The translations under genes and the position numbers were made by a program. This document shows, piece by piece, positions 16,999 through 30,760 of a stretch of 64,000 bases of DNA (positions within the stretch are counted from its first letter, which is position 1; each line of letters starts with the position of its first letter). The notes beneath the pieces are model-generated. The model was not told the DNA's origin and did no database searches. It saw only the letters and a list, made by a program, of their open reading frames with translations. This stretch comes from Frischella japonica (GTDB lineage Bacteria; Pseudomonadota; Gammaproteobacteria; Enterobacterales; Orbaceae), in NCBI RefSeq assembly GCF_014489845.1, contig NZ_JABURY010000010.1, forward strand, positions 1-64,000, in the 5' to 3' direction.

Positions 16999-17026
16999 AT
17001 ATAGGCATAAAAATTAATATTTCAAG
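16999..17026 (-). promoter_or_regulatory. Sigma-32 (heat shock) type promoter for htpG
   Basis: Read on the minus strand, CTTGAA (17021-17026) is followed after 15 bases by CCTATAT (16999-17005). The sigma-32 consensus is CTTGAAA and CCCCATNT with a 13-15 base spacer. The position, just upstream of a classic heat-shock gene, supports it. Confidence 0.65.
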
Positions 17027-17840
17027 TCTGAAAAAAGATATCGCCTAAATTAAAATTTATAGAAGCAATAATTAAAACAATATTTACTATAATGATAGGC
17101 TAAAAAGAGGAACTGCTGATAATCGAGGAGATTTTCTAAATCTCCAAAAGCTTAATAATTGTAGAAAAAATAATAATAAAAGTAGATATAAGTCTTACTA
17201 TTATTATCGATTATTCAAGAGTTAATCTAATTATCAATGCTTGTAGACATGCCATTTAATTTGCCATTTTTATTAACACATTGATAATTGGCATTAAGTA
17301 TAGATATATCAAATATCCATGCTCCATTCAATAATGACATTAATATTATCTATAGCATATTAAGTCTCCATATCGGTTAATTATTTAGCGTCGTAGGCAT
17401 ATTTAAAGATACTGTTATAAAGTTAGTATGAATAGTTTTTCGAACTTTTTGGACCATTTTGAATACCATATTGTCATAACATTCATAAATAATTCAATAA
17501 ATGAATTTAAATCAGTAATCGTTTTTTTTATTTATGGTGTGATTGCCAGCTTATAATCGATAATAGTCGAGAAAGATCTCAGCGTTAAATCTGCAATAGT
17601 TGCACATGGAGATAGGAGTATTAAACAGAGTAATTTATCATTTATGTAATCTTACTTTTTGCAAATATTCATATTTATCATTTTTTTCAATGGCTTTCCA
17701 TCTGTTTGTATCGTTTGGATTAGTAAAATGATATTAATAAATTAATTTTATGGAGTGTTGTATCTAATTATTGGTAATTAATAAAAAATTAAAATGTTAG
17801 ATATTGAATAGTAAGAAAATTTGCCTAAATAAAACAATAA
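17027..17840. other. Long AT-rich spacer, possible decayed coding remnants
   Basis: No intact gene. Two short protein-like open stretches were noted. One is a 38-codon ATG frame on the minus strand near 17235-17350 that includes NANYQCVNKNGKLNG. The other is a roughly 30-codon plus-strand stretch near 17560-17650 that includes VEKDLSVKSAIVAHGDRS. Neither has a clear ribosome site or a recognised family. They may be remnants of lost genes. Confidence 0.3.
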
Positions 17841-17872
17841 AAAAAGCTAAAACTTTAGTGTTTTAGCTTTTT
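17841..17872 (-). terminator. gapA terminator
   Basis: The perfect stem AAAAAGCTAAAAC / GTTTTAGCTTTTT with a 6-base loop lies about 20 bases after the gapA stop. The A's on the plus-strand left arm supply the U tract on the minus strand. Confidence 0.88.
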
Positions 17873-17891
17873 TAGATAGTTTGAATGACTA

Positions 17892-19171
<1,280 letters not shown>

Positions 19172-19200
19172 TTGAATAAAAAATAACGCATAATTATACT
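19172..19200 (+). promoter_or_regulatory. Sigma-70 promoter for rep
   Basis: TTGAAT (19172-19177) and TATACT (19195-19200) are spaced by exactly 17 bases. They put the start point about 45-55 bases before the rep start codon. Confidence 0.6.
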
Positions 19201-19251
19201 AATATTAGGTTTTTAAAGAGTGATTGAGTATACTAGTCACATTTTTTATAG

Positions 19252-21291
19252 ATGGTTACCGTTGTGCGTTTAAATTTAAGTCAACAGCAAGCCGTTGAGT
19301 TTGTATCTGGTCCATGTTTGGTTCTAGCTGGTGCAGGATCGGGTAAAACGCGGGTTATTATTAATAAAATTGCTTATTTGATTAAAGTTAAAGAATACCA
19401 ACCAAAACATATTTTTGCGGTTACATTTACTAATAAAGCTGCTAGAGAAATGAAAGAACGAATTACTCACTCACTTGGTCGCCAAGAAACGAGAGGGTTA
19501 AAAATTTCAACTTTCCATACATTGGGGCTAGATATAATTCGCAAAGAGTATAAACAGGTCGGTATTAAAAGTAATTTTTCTTTATTCGATGATCATGATC
19601 AGTTTGCATTACTTAAAGAGTTGACCGAACAGTGGTTTGATGGTGATAAAGAACTCATCAACCAATTGCGTAGTTGCATTTCAAATTGGAAAAATGATCT
19701 TGTTGATAGCACGTTAGCCATGGCTAAAGCGCAAGGTAAAAAAGAACAATTATTTGCACATTGTTACAAATTGTATGAACAGCAACAAAAGTCATGTGGT
19801 ATTTTGGACTTTGATGATTTGATCTTATTACCGACATTATTATTAAAAAATAATGAAACTGTCCGCGAAAAATGGCAAAACCGAGTACGTTATCTGCTCG
19901 TTGATGAATATCAAGATACCAATACTAGTCAATATGAATTAATTAAATTATTAGTTGGTCATCGTGCGAAGTTTACCGTCGTAGGTGACGATGATCAATC
20001 GATTTATTCTTGGCGTGGTGCCCGACCGCAAAATTTAGTATTACTCAACCAGGATTTCCCGAATCTTAATGTTATCAAATTGGAACAAAATTACCGCTCG
20101 TCGGGGAGAATCCTTAAAGCAGCTAATATTTTAATTGAAAATAATCCCCATTTATTTAGTAAAACTCTCCATTCTGAATTAGGTTATGGTGAATATATTA
20201 ATGTATTATCAGCAAATAATGAGGAAGATGAAGCAGAAAAAGTCGTGAATCACCTTATAGGTCATCGTTTTGCTAATAATGCTCGTTATGGTGATTATGC
20301 AATTTTATATCGTGGTAATCATCAGTCGCGTTTAATTGAAAAAATGCTTATGCAAGGCCGTATTCCTTATAAAATTTCAGGGGGAACCTCGTTTTTTTCG
20401 CGAATTGAAATTAAAGATATCATGGCTTATTTGCGACTATTAGTAAATTTAGATGATGATAATGCGTTTATTCGGGTTATTAATACACCTAAACGAGAAA
20501 TTGGCCCTGCCACCTTACAAAAATTAGGTGAATTAGCAGGAACACGTTCATTGAGTTTATTCAAAACAGCTTTTGATGGTGAGTTAACCGAAATATTATC
20601 TGCTAAACGATTAACATCATTGCAAGGATTTGTTGAATGGTTTAATCAATTATCACAACAAGCACAACATGATCCAATGTCTGCAGTTTACGAATTATTG
20701 CAAGGAATTGATTATGAAAGTTGGATGTATGAAACATCGTCTTCACCAACCGCTGCTCAGATGCGTATGAAAAATGTTGAACAACTTATCACTTGGCTGG
20801 ATGATATGCTAAAAGGTAATGATATTGATGAACCATATACTTTGGAAGATGCCGTAGCGCGCTTTACTTTGCGTGACATGCTCGAACGCAATGAAAATGA
20901 AGATGAACAAGATGAAGTGCAATTAATGACGTTACATGCTTCGAAAGGTTTAGAATTTCCTTATGTTTATTTAATTGGCATGGCAGAAGGACTATTACCG
21001 CACCAAACCAGTATTGATGAAGAAAACATTGAAGAAGAAAGACGATTGGCCTATGTTGGTATTACGCGAGCACAGCGAGTTCTGACGCTTTCATACAGCA
21101 GAGAACGTAAGCAATTTGGTGAGAGTAGTCAATTAGAGCCAAGTCGTTTTCTTTTTGAATTGCCACAAGATGATCTTAATTGGAGTAATGGTCGACAACA
21201 ACCGACAGCGGAACAGCGCTTTGAGCACGGTAAGAGTCGACTTGCCCTAATCAAAGCTCAATTGGCTAAAGCCAGAAACAAAAGTGATTAA
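19252..21291 (+). CDS. rep: ATP-dependent DNA helicase Rep
   Basis: This 679-aa superfamily 1A 3'-5' helicase works at replication forks, where it clears protein roadblocks and helps restart. Motif I is AGAGSGKT near residue 28. Motif Ia is [13 protein letters not shown], motif II is VDEYQDTN, then [22 protein letters not shown], and motifs V/VI in [12 protein letters not shown] and [13 protein letters not shown]. It matches E. coli Rep (673 aa) better than UvrD. The Rep family start is MRLN, so GTG 19264 giving MRLNLSQQQ may be the real start. Neither it nor ATG 19252 has a good ribosome site. Confidence 0.96.
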   Translation: MVTVVRLNLSQQQAVEFVSGPCLVLAGAGSGKTRVIINKIAYLIKVKEYQPKHIFAVTFTNKAAREMKERITHSLGRQETRGLKISTFHTLGLDIIRKEYKQVGIKSNFSLFDDHDQFALLKELTEQWFDGDKELINQLRSCISNWKNDLVDSTLAMAKAQGKKEQLFAHCYKLYEQQQKSCGILDFDDLILLPTLLLKNNETVREKWQNRVRYLLVDEYQDTNTSQYELIKLLVGHRAKFTVVGDDDQSIYSWRGARPQNLVLLNQDFPNLNVIKLEQNYRSSGRILKAANILIENNPHLFSKTLHSELGYGEYINVLSANNEEDEAEKVVNHLIGHRFANNARYGDYAILYRGNHQSRLIEKMLMQGRIPYKISGGTSFFSRIEIKDIMAYLRLLVNLDDDNAFIRVINTPKREIGPATLQKLGELAGTRSLSLFKTAFDGELTEILSAKRLTSLQGFVEWFNQLSQQAQHDPMSAVYELLQGIDYESWMYETSSSPTAAQMRMKNVEQLITWLDDMLKGNDIDEPYTLEDAVARFTLRDMLERNENEDEQDEVQLMTLHASKGLEFPYVYLIGMAEGLLPHQTSIDEENIEEERRLAYVGITRAQRVLTLSYSRERKQFGESSQLEPSRFLFELPQDDLNWSNGRQQPTAEQRFEHGKSRLALIKAQLAKARNKSD

Positions 21292-21395
21292 TAAAATTAA
21301 TAGATTTATTGTGAATAAGATAATTAAATAACTTTCGGCAAAATTTATAATAAGCAATGTTAAGGTTTTTAAGTTTTGGTTTTGTCAAAAATTAA

Positions 21396-21421
21396 AAAAA
21401 TGCGCCAATTGGCGCATTTTT
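21396..21421. terminator. Bidirectional terminator between rep and acrB
   Basis: AAAAATGCGCCAA / TTGGCGCATTTTT is a perfect 26-base palindrome with A and T runs on its two sides. It suits both converging genes. Confidence 0.88.
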
Positions 21422-21435
21422 AATTTATCTAAACG

Positions 21436-24400
21436 TTATTTTGTTGGTATAGAAATATCTTTATCTTGATTATTCTTTTTACGATCAAATTTATCGACAA
21501 ATTTAGTTAAATATAAAAAGAATAATGGTATATAGAATATAGCGATAAATGTAGCGGTAATCATACCACCGATAACACCAGTACCAACTGAATTTTGACT
21601 GGCTGACCCTGCGCCACTATTAATCGCAAGTGGTAAAACACCCAGAATAAAGGCAAAAGAGGTCATTAAAATCGGTCGTAATCGTAAACGGCATGCTTCC
21701 AATGTAGCATCAAAAATGCTTTTACCTTCTTTTTCAATAGCATCTTTAGCAAACTCTACAATTAGAATCGCATTTTTAGCAGTTAATCCTAAGGTTGTTA
21801 ATAATCCAACAAAGAAATAGATATCATTTTCAAGTTTGAATAATGAGGTTGCTAAAACCGTACCAAATACGCCAACAGGTATTGTTAAAAGTACCGAAAT
21901 TGGAATAGTCCAGCTTTCATAAAGAGCTGCTAATGAAAGAAATACAACGATAAGAGAGATAAACATCAGCATCATTTTTTGAGAACCGGTTTCCCGTTCT
22001 TGATAAGATAATCCTGTCCAATCATAAGTAAACCCTCGAGGTAACTGTTGAGAAATATTTTCCATGATTGCCATTGCTGAGCCCGAACTTTCTCCAGGAA
22101 TTGCCACACCACTGATTTCCATGGCTGAAACACCATTGTAACGAACCAATGAAGGTGATCCGAAGGTTTTAGATGTTTTAGCAAAAGCATCATAAGGAAC
22201 CATATCGCCATTATTATTTTTAACATGCCAAATACTAAAATCATCAGGTAACATACGATATTTGGCATCTGATTGGACATAGACTTTTTTTACACGATTG
22301 TTATAAACAAAATCATCAATATACGCTGATCCTAAGGCGGTTGATAACACACTATTAACGTTGCTAACTGACACACCTAATGCTTGTGCTGTTTCAAAAT
22401 CGACATCAATTTTATATTGCGGAACATCGAGCATCCCACCTGGTCTGACTTGGGTTAGTAGTGGATTACGCATTGCGGCAGATAAGGTTTGATAAAATGC
22501 TCCCATCAACGCATTATGACCTTGACCTGCACTGTCCATTAAAACGTAAGAGAAACCATTAGACATACCTAAAGAAGGAACAGCTGGCACATTGAGTGCA
22601 AAACTGCGCGCCTCAGTAATGGTTCTTAAGAAGCCATTTGTACGCTGAAGAATTGCACCAATTTTTTGATCACTACTTTTTCTTAAATCCCAATCTTTAA
22701 GTTTAATAAATCCTAAACCGACATTTTGTCCACGCCCGGCTAGACTAAAGCCAGCAACAGTGAATGTTTCTTTTACGGAGTCGGCTTCTTTGGTTCTAAA
22801 GTAATTGGTTGCTTTACCAAGTACAGCTTCAGTCTGATCAAGGGTTGAACCTGGTGGCAACTCAACCATCATAATAATTACCCCCTGATCTTCATCAGGT
22901 AAGAAAGAAGTAGGCAGTTTCAAGTAACCAACGATGAAAACTAAAAGAATGATAATATAACCTAAAAGACTAATTATTGGTTTATTTAATGTTTTAATAA
23001 CGCCTTTTTCATAGACGTGCTGGCTTTTGGTAAAAGCAAAATTAAAATAATAAAAAATCTTATTTGTCGCTAATGATATCCAATTAAATGGCGGAATATT
23101 TAAGATTTTTTGGAAAATCGATTTTTTTTCTGTTCCGTGTTTTGATGGAGCTTTAAGGATTTGTACACATAATGCTGGTGTTAAAATAATAGCCATTATT
23201 ACGGATAAAGCCATGGAGGTAACAATCGTTATTGAGAATTGACGATAAATTCCACCGGCCGCACCGCCAAAAAAAGCCATGGGAATAAATACTGCAGAAA
23301 GTACCACGGCAATACCGATCAGTGCGGAAGTGATTTGCTCCATCGATTTTACAGTAGCATCATAAGGTGATAACCCCTCATCATGCATAATACGTTCCAC
23401 GTTTTCAATAACTACGATTGCATCATCCACTAATAAACCAATGGCAAGAATCATCGCAAACATGGATAAGGTATTGATAGTAAAGCCTGTGATATATAAA
23501 ACCGCAAATGTACCTAATAAAACGACCGGAACAGTAATCGTTGGAATAATGGTTGAACGGAGATTTTGTAAGAATAAAAACATCACCAAAACAACTAATA
23601 CGATCGCATCAATTAATGTTTCAATCACATTATCAATTGATAATTTTACAAATGGCGTAGTGTCATAAGGAAAATCATACTTAATGTCATCTGGAAAAAT
23701 CTTAGCTAACTCGGCTAACTTGGCATCTACAGCATCGGAAGTATCCAGTTGGTTAGCACCGGTTGCCAAATAAATGGCTAAACCACTTGATATCTGTCCA
23801 TTATAACGTGATATAAAGTTATAATCTGCAGCACCTAACTCCACTTTAGCTATATCTTTTAATAGTAAATTAGAACCATCGGTATTGACTCGAACTAAAA
23901 TATTTTGGAACTGTTTTGGCGTTTTGAGTCGAGATTGAGCAGTAATAGTGGCATTTAATTCTTGACCTTCTTTAATCGGATAAGCACCTAACTGACCTGC
24001 TGTAACTTGTGCATTTTGTGCTTGAATAGCCGCAATCACTTCTTGAGTAGATAATTTAAAATAGTTCATTTTATTTGGATCGAGCCAAATACGCATCGCA
24101 TATTCTGAACCAAATAAAGTGGTATCACCAACGCCTTGTACTCGGCGTAGTGGATCTTGAACTGTGGAGTAGATAAAGTCAGCAATATCAGCTTGTTTTT
24201 TTTCAGGATTGGTTGAATAAAAACCAATGACTTTTAAGAAGTTAGTGTTATTTTTTGCTACCGATACACCATTTTTCTGGACACTATCAGGTAGACGTGA
24301 TTTAACACTTTCCACTTTATTTAACACTTGAACCTGAGCGAAATCGGGATCTGTGCCTGGTGCAAAAGTTAAAGTAGTTTGAACGATTCCTTGAGCACTA

Positions 24401-24645
24401 CTGGTTGATTTCATATAAAGTAAGTTGTCAATACCAGTAAGATTTTGCTCAATTAATTGGGTGACTGTATTTTCGATAGTCTGAGCATCTGCACCTGGAT
24501 AACTTGCTGTTACTGTTACTGCAGGGGGAGCAATATCAGGATATTGTTCAATTGCAAGTAATTTGATGCAAAGAGCTCCTCCCAACATCATCATAATTGC
24601 AATTACCCAAGCAAAAACTGGGCGATCAATAAAAAACTTAGCCAT
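21436..24645 (-). CDS. acrB: RND multidrug efflux permease, AcrB/MexB (HAE1) family
   Basis: This 1069-aa inner-membrane proton-drug antiporter forms the trimeric pump of a tripartite efflux system. It has 12 membrane segments with two large periplasmic loops. The proton-relay pair D407-D408 lies in LLVDDAIVVIENVER, and the partner lysine is in LTAKNAILIVEFAK. The start MAKFFIDRPVFAWVIAI is the AcrB start. It lies 20 bases downstream of the adaptor gene in one operon. No outer-membrane tolC-like gene and no acrR/tetR regulator is adjacent. Hydrophobic drug or bile efflux is the family role. The exact substrate range cannot be read from sequence. Confidence 0.95.
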   Translation of the reverse strand: MAKFFIDRPVFAWVIAIMMMLGGALCIKLLAIEQYPDIAPPAVTVTASYPGADAQTIENTVTQLIEQNLTGIDNLLYMKSTSSAQGIVQTTLTFAPGTDPDFAQVQVLNKVESVKSRLPDSVQKNGVSVAKNNTNFLKVIGFYSTNPEKKQADIADFIYSTVQDPLRRVQGVGDTTLFGSEYAMRIWLDPNKMNYFKLSTQEVIAAIQAQNAQVTAGQLGAYPIKEGQELNATITAQSRLKTPKQFQNILVRVNTDGSNLLLKDIAKVELGAADYNFISRYNGQISSGLAIYLATGANQLDTSDAVDAKLAELAKIFPDDIKYDFPYDTTPFVKLSIDNVIETLIDAIVLVVLVMFLFLQNLRSTIIPTITVPVVLLGTFAVLYITGFTINTLSMFAMILAIGLLVDDAIVVIENVERIMHDEGLSPYDATVKSMEQITSALIGIAVVLSAVFIPMAFFGGAAGGIYRQFSITIVTSMALSVIMAIILTPALCVQILKAPSKHGTEKKSIFQKILNIPPFNWISLATNKIFYYFNFAFTKSQHVYEKGVIKTLNKPIISLLGYIIILLVFIVGYLKLPTSFLPDEDQGVIIMMVELPPGSTLDQTEAVLGKATNYFRTKEADSVKETFTVAGFSLAGRGQNVGLGFIKLKDWDLRKSSDQKIGAILQRTNGFLRTITEARSFALNVPAVPSLGMSNGFSYVLMDSAGQGHNALMGAFYQTLSAAMRNPLLTQVRPGGMLDVPQYKIDVDFETAQALGVSVSNVNSVLSTALGSAYIDDFVYNNRVKKVYVQSDAKYRMLPDDFSIWHVKNNNGDMVPYDAFAKTSKTFGSPSLVRYNGVSAMEISGVAIPGESSGSAMAIMENISQQLPRGFTYDWTGLSYQERETGSQKMMLMFISLIVVFLSLAALYESWTIPISVLLTIPVGVFGTVLATSLFKLENDIYFFVGLLTTLGLTAKNAILIVEFAKDAIEKEGKSIFDATLEACRLRLRPILMTSFAFILGVLPLAINSGAGSASQNSVGTGVIGGMITATFIAIFYIPLFFLYLTKFVDKFDRKKNNQDKDISIPTK

Positions 24646-24665
24646 TATTAAAAACTCCGATTTTT

Positions 24666-25916
24666 CTACTTGAGATTATTTTCAATGATTGTATCTAACT
24701 GTTTTTGACTGAGCATATCTGGTTCTTTTATATTTATAATATTTACGATAGTCTTATTTTTAGGGTCATTAAGATTTCTTCCTGCCAAATTCAATAATCC
24801 CGAAATTACTACTTTTTCGCCAGCATTAATACCACTAGTCACAATCCAATATCCTGGTATACCAGAATAAACTTTAACATTGTTACGTTGTTCTAAATAA
24901 TATGTTTGCTGCTCATTGCCGCCGGCGGTGTTATTCATTGGAATAGCAATGATTGCCGTATAATTACCAAGTTGGTTACTAGTGATACCTTTTTGCGGAA
25001 CCAGAATCGCATTTTCAATATTACCAAGGGTATAGTGAGGTTTTACGAACATACCAGGTAAGATCTTAGAATTAGGATTAGCAAATTCAGCTCGTAAAGT
25101 TACCGTTCCAGTTGTTTCATTAACTGTTTTATCTGAAAACTTTACACTTCCGTTATATTCATATTTAGAACCATCATTAAAGAATAATTCTACCTTTTCG
25201 GCAGGTTTATAAAGTGTGTCACGATCTTTCTCATTGCGTTCAAAAATGGTAGCCGCTTGAGTCATATCGACATAGATCGGATCAAGTTTCTGCACTAATG
25301 CCATAGGTGTTTGTTGCCCAGCATTGACTAATGCACCTTCAGTAACATTTGATTTACCAATGTACCCCTGAATTGGTGAGTAAACTTTGGTATAGTCAAG
25401 ATTGACTTTTGCCGTGTGTAAATTTGCTTTGGCAACCAGAACTGCTGCATCGGCTTGTTGGGAGTCAGCTTGCGCTTTATCATAATCTTGTTGACTGATA
25501 GACTTGGTTTTCAATAATCCTTCATAACGTTTTAAGGTTAAATGAGCAATATTCGCATTAGCTTCGGCGCTAGCAACACTCGCTACTGCACTATCATAAG
25601 TGGCTTGATAAATTGCCGGGTCGATTTGATAAAGTGATTGTCCTTCAGTAACGTTACTACTTTCATCAAACTCACGTTTAAGAATAATGCCACTGACTTG
25701 TGGTCTAATTTCAGCAATCTGTGATGCGACAACACGCGCAGGTAATACTGTTTTGATGGTATAATTAAGCGGTTGAGTTTGAAATATTTTAACTGCTACC
25801 GGCGGTATTTTATTGTTATCAGCATTAGATTTATTTTCACCACAACTTGTCAGTAAGATGCTTCCCCCTATCATCAAGGCAAGGGTAGCTGGATGTAATG
25901 CTTTTTTTAATCTCAT
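24666..25916 (-). CDS. acrA: RND efflux periplasmic adaptor lipoprotein, AcrA/MexA family
   Basis: This 416-aa membrane fusion protein bridges the AcrB-type pump and an outer-membrane channel. It has a signal peptide with lipobox LLTSCG (cysteine about residue 25), then the lipoyl/barrel start (IRPQVSGIILKREF), a long helical hairpin (about residues 100-180, rich in A, K, Q), the returning half-motif (YSPIQGYIGKSNVTEG), beta-barrel and membrane-proximal domains. First gene of the two-gene pump operon. Confidence 0.95.
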   Translation of the reverse strand: MRLKKALHPATLALMIGGSILLTSCGENKSNADNNKIPPVAVKIFQTQPLNYTIKTVLPARVVASQIAEIRPQVSGIILKREFDESSNVTEGQSLYQIDPAIYQATYDSAVASVASAEANANIAHLTLKRYEGLLKTKSISQQDYDKAQADSQQADAAVLVAKANLHTAKVNLDYTKVYSPIQGYIGKSNVTEGALVNAGQQTPMALVQKLDPIYVDMTQAATIFERNEKDRDTLYKPAEKVELFFNDGSKYEYNGSVKFSDKTVNETTGTVTLRAEFANPNSKILPGMFVKPHYTLGNIENAILVPQKGITSNQLGNYTAIIAIPMNNTAGGNEQQTYYLEQRNNVKVYSGIPGYWIVTSGINAGEKVVISGLLNLAGRNLNDPKNKTIVNIINIKEPDMLSQKQLDTIIENNLK

Positions 25917-26335
25917 ATTAAAATAACCTCGGTAAAAAATTAGAATGTTAGTATGTAAAAAAGTAGATCATAAATTGTAAAGGAAGTTGATTCTACAGAA
26001 TTTCAGATTTGAATGTAAGCTACTATTCTCATGATAGCACAGAGAACTAAAAATTTATATATTTAAGGTAATGGGATGTTAAGAAAACTTATGATTAATC
26101 AAGATTATTATTTGCTAGGTGACCTAATTGAGATTTACTTTTTCTGAATTCAAGATTTTATGGTGAAAAATGATATATTTTGTTTTTTTTGATAAATTTA
26201 TGATAATAAAATTCATATCTCTTTGTAATCTAACACAATAAATATTAAAATTAAACGGATAAAGTTTTTAAGAAGCTTGAGTATCACTAATCAAATACAG
26301 TAATATAGCAACACAAAATTAATATAGAGATAGGT
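25917..26335. other. Divergent promoter region of acrAB and zipA
   Basis: 419 bases without a credible gene. A divergently placed acrR, the usual arrangement in E. coli, is absent. A 23-codon ATG frame near 26076 has no supporting features. Confidence 0.45.
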
Positions 26336-27304
26336 ATGATGGATAATTTACGAATTGTACTAATTGTTATTGCCTCGTTGGTAATCATTGCATTACTGAT
26401 TCATGGATTTTGGATTAATAAAAAAGAGCGTTCACATCTTTTTGAATCTAAAAGACAATCAAGAAATAAACTAGACTCTAATGACCTATCTTGGCAAGAT
26501 TCTCGTTCTTTTGAAGAAGATTTTAATGATAATTTTACCGATGATTTACATTCACGAGATATCATCGCGAAGAGAAGCGATGAAAGCGTTTCCAATTCCT
26601 CTCCAACGTTTTTTGATAACTCAGCGAAAGATTTTATAATCGAATCACAACCGTCTATACCTATCCAACGGGATTTATTTGCTGAAGAGGACCCTTTATA
26701 TGCTAAAAATTCTAATCAACATCAGCCAAATAACACTTTTGATAGTCATATTGATGAGCGACCAGAGGTGGAAAGTATTAAACCATCACCTATAAAAGAT
26801 AATCCAATTACGTTCATGCCGGAAAAAGAGCTGTCTGAAAGTCTTGAACAAGAAAATAAACAAACAGAACAAACAGAACAAAAAGATAGCCAAAATGATG
26901 TGTTAGTATTACATGTAACGGGTCTAAATGGTGAAAATATCCGCGGTGATTTATTATTAAGTAGTATTATTCAATCAGGTTTTCAATTTGGTGAAATGCA
27001 AATTTTTCATCGACATTTAGATCCTGCTGGAAATGGACCGGTACTTTTCAGCTTGGCTAACATGGTAAAACCTGGAACGTTAGATCCTGAAACAATGCAT
27101 GAGTTTTCGACACCTGGTGTATCGATTTTTATGATGATACCATCTTATGGTAATACTTCACAAAATTTTAAATTAATGTTGCAATCTGTTCAACGGATTG
27201 CTGATGATGTCAATGGCGTTGTTTTAGATCATCAACATCACATGCTTACTCCGCAAGAAATTGATAGCTATAAAAAACGAATAAAAGCGATATGTAATGG
27301 ATAA
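26336..27304 (+). CDS. zipA: Cell division protein ZipA
   Basis: This 322-aa division protein tethers FtsZ to the inner membrane. A single N-terminal membrane helix (about residues 5-25, [19 protein letters not shown]) leads into a charged and glutamine-rich linker, then the C-terminal FtsZ-binding domain from about residue 190 ([51 protein letters not shown]). The linker includes a tandem 9-base repeat encoding QTEQTEQ. It is followed 76 bases later by ligA, the same order as in E. coli. Confidence 0.96.
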   Translation: MMDNLRIVLIVIASLVIIALLIHGFWINKKERSHLFESKRQSRNKLDSNDLSWQDSRSFEEDFNDNFTDDLHSRDIIAKRSDESVSNSSPTFFDNSAKDFIIESQPSIPIQRDLFAEEDPLYAKNSNQHQPNNTFDSHIDERPEVESIKPSPIKDNPITFMPEKELSESLEQENKQTEQTEQKDSQNDVLVLHVTGLNGENIRGDLLLSSIIQSGFQFGEMQIFHRHLDPAGNGPVLFSLANMVKPGTLDPETMHEFSTPGVSIFMMIPSYGNTSQNFKLMLQSVQRIADDVNGVVLDHQHHMLTPQEIDSYKKRIKAICNG

Positions 27305-27374
27305 ACAGCTTTATTAAAATGATATCTATTTTTTAACAACTTTAATTATAAACGATAAGACGAGCTGTGAGTAA

Positions 27375-29420
<2,046 letters not shown>

Positions 29421-29433
29421 ATGGAGAGGAATT

Positions 29434-29955
29434 ATGCCACTACTTGATAGCTTTAAAGTCGATCATACTAAAATGAAAGCACCTTTTGTTAGAGTTGCTA
29501 AAATTATGCAAACGCCAAAAGGTGATACGATAACTGTCTTTGATTTACGCTTTACTACACCTAATAAAGCACTACTTTCCGAAAAAGGAATTCATACACT
29601 TGAACATCTGTTTGCTGGTTTTATGCGAGATCACCTCAATAGCGAACAGGTGGAAATTATCGATATTTCTCCTATGGGGTGCCGTACTGGATTTTATATG
29701 AGTCTAATCGGTCAACCATCTGAAAAAAAAGTTGCTGATAGTTGGTTAGCCGCGATGCAAGATATAATGCAAGTAAACTCACAAAAAGATATTCCTGAAC
29801 TAAATGAATATCAGTGTGGTACTTATAAAATGCATTCGCTTGACGACGCAAAACTAATTGCTAATATGATTATTCAATCGGGAATATCCATTTGTCAAAA
29901 TAGTGATATTATGTTGACTGATGCCCAGATTGAACAGATAAATCGTTTGAACTAA
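29434..29955 (+). CDS. luxS: S-ribosylhomocysteine lyase (autoinducer-2 synthase)
   Basis: This 173-aa iron/zinc enzyme splits S-ribosylhomocysteine to homocysteine and the AI-2 precursor DPD. The metal ligands H54 and H58 (HTLEH) and C128 (EYQCGT) and the catalytic C83 (MGCRTGFY) are all present. GAGAGGA precedes the ATG 14 bases after ligA, and the tautomerase gene follows by 11 bases, so these may be co-transcribed. It links the activated methyl cycle to possible AI-2 signalling. Confidence 0.98.
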   Translation: MPLLDSFKVDHTKMKAPFVRVAKIMQTPKGDTITVFDLRFTTPNKALLSEKGIHTLEHLFAGFMRDHLNSEQVEIIDISPMGCRTGFYMSLIGQPSEKKVADSWLAAMQDIMQVNSQKDIPELNEYQCGTYKMHSLDDAKLIANMIIQSGISICQNSDIMLTDAQIEQINRLN

Positions 29956-29966
29956 AAGGAAAGGAT

Positions 29967-30155
29967 ATGCCAAATGTTGTGATAGATTTTTTGGAAGGTA
30001 GAACCATCGAACAAAAACGAGAGATGGCGAAACGAGTTACTCAGGCAATCGTTGAAACATTGAATTGTAAACCAGAAGCAGTACAAATTATCATTCATGA
30101 AATTTCGAAAGATCAGCTCGCTAATGGTGGTGTATTACGGTGTGATAGGGACTAA
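29967..30155 (+). CDS. 4-oxalocrotonate tautomerase family protein
   Basis: This 62-aa protein has the catalytic N-terminal proline exposed after Met removal (MPNVVIDFLEGRT) and the family helix QKREMAKRVTQAIVETL. Members form hexamers and move protons in 2-hydroxymuconate-type enols. The natural substrate here is unknown, and no aromatic-degradation genes lie near. It follows luxS by 11 bases with AAAGGA upstream. Confidence 0.85.
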   Translation: MPNVVIDFLEGRTIEQKREMAKRVTQAIVETLNCKPEAVQIIIHEISKDQLANGGVLRCDRD

Positions 30156-30180
30156 TTTGCCAAGGGACATTATAAAATTG

Positions 30181-30202
30181 AAAGGTTACCTGAGTAACCT
30201 TT
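30181..30202 (+). terminator. Hairpin after the tautomerase gene
   Basis: AAAGGTTAC-ctga-GTAACCTTT is a perfect 9-bp stem about 25 bases after the stop. It ends in TTT, then AGCG, so the T tract is weak. Confidence 0.5.
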
Positions 30203-30241
30203 AGCGATAATAAATACCCGTTGAAAAGATGTGTGGGTTGC

Positions 30242-30577
30242 TTAAAAATCTAACTCATCCCACCATATATCAATTAGCTGGCCTGTTTTAACCCTATTAA
30301 GTCCATGATTAACTAACCAATCGCTAACGATCTTACGATGTTCTTCAGTGCAATTACCAATTTTTTGCATACATATTAAACCTTGCCAATTTAGATCACC
30401 ACTTCCTTCATAAGCTAGACCATTTGGTTTAATAGCTTCGTTAATAAATAGATCAACAACGCTATCCAAAGTTTTAGCATCAGTACCTTCTGCAAATGAC
30501 CAACTAACGGTAAAACCTAATTCCTTGAATTCTTCAATATGTAATTTTTTTTTCAAACGACGACTGCGATTAGTCAT
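30242..30577 (-). CDS. yggL: YggL family ribosome-associated protein (DUF469)
   Basis: This 111-aa protein matches E. coli YggL (about 108 aa): the basic start NRSRRLKKKLHIEEFKELGF, then LDSVVDLFINEAI, GLICMQKIGNCTEEHR and the WWDELDF end. YggL associates with the 50S ribosomal subunit. ATG 30577 is chosen over a longer start at 30637 because it fits the family and AAGGA lies 9 bases upstream. Confidence 0.92.
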   Translation of the reverse strand: MTNRSRRLKKKLHIEEFKELGFTVSWSFAEGTDAKTLDSVVDLFINEAIKPNGLAYEGSGDLNWQGLICMQKIGNCTEEHRKIVSDWLVNHGLNRVKTGQLIDIWWDELDF

Positions 30578-30760
30578 GAAATAGTTCCTTATTAATAGAA
30601 TAAAAAAGTACCTGGTCAGAGTTTTCATCATTAGCAATTGACTTTATCTGATTTAAATATTGTATGCAACATTGTTTTGCTATTAATTTGTCTACATTCC
30701 GATAAAATCAATATTCGCGTATATTTGATGAAAATAAAAAGTGTAATATTAATAATTGTT

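Noticed and set aside
26076-26147. 23-codon ATG frame upstream of zipA as a leader peptide
   Set aside because: No good ribosome site, no regulatory codon run and no attenuator hairpin follow it.
26855-26885. Tandem ACAGAACAA repeat in zipA as a phase-variable tract
   Set aside because: It has a 9-base unit that keeps the frame and lies in the flexible linker, so copy changes would only alter linker length.
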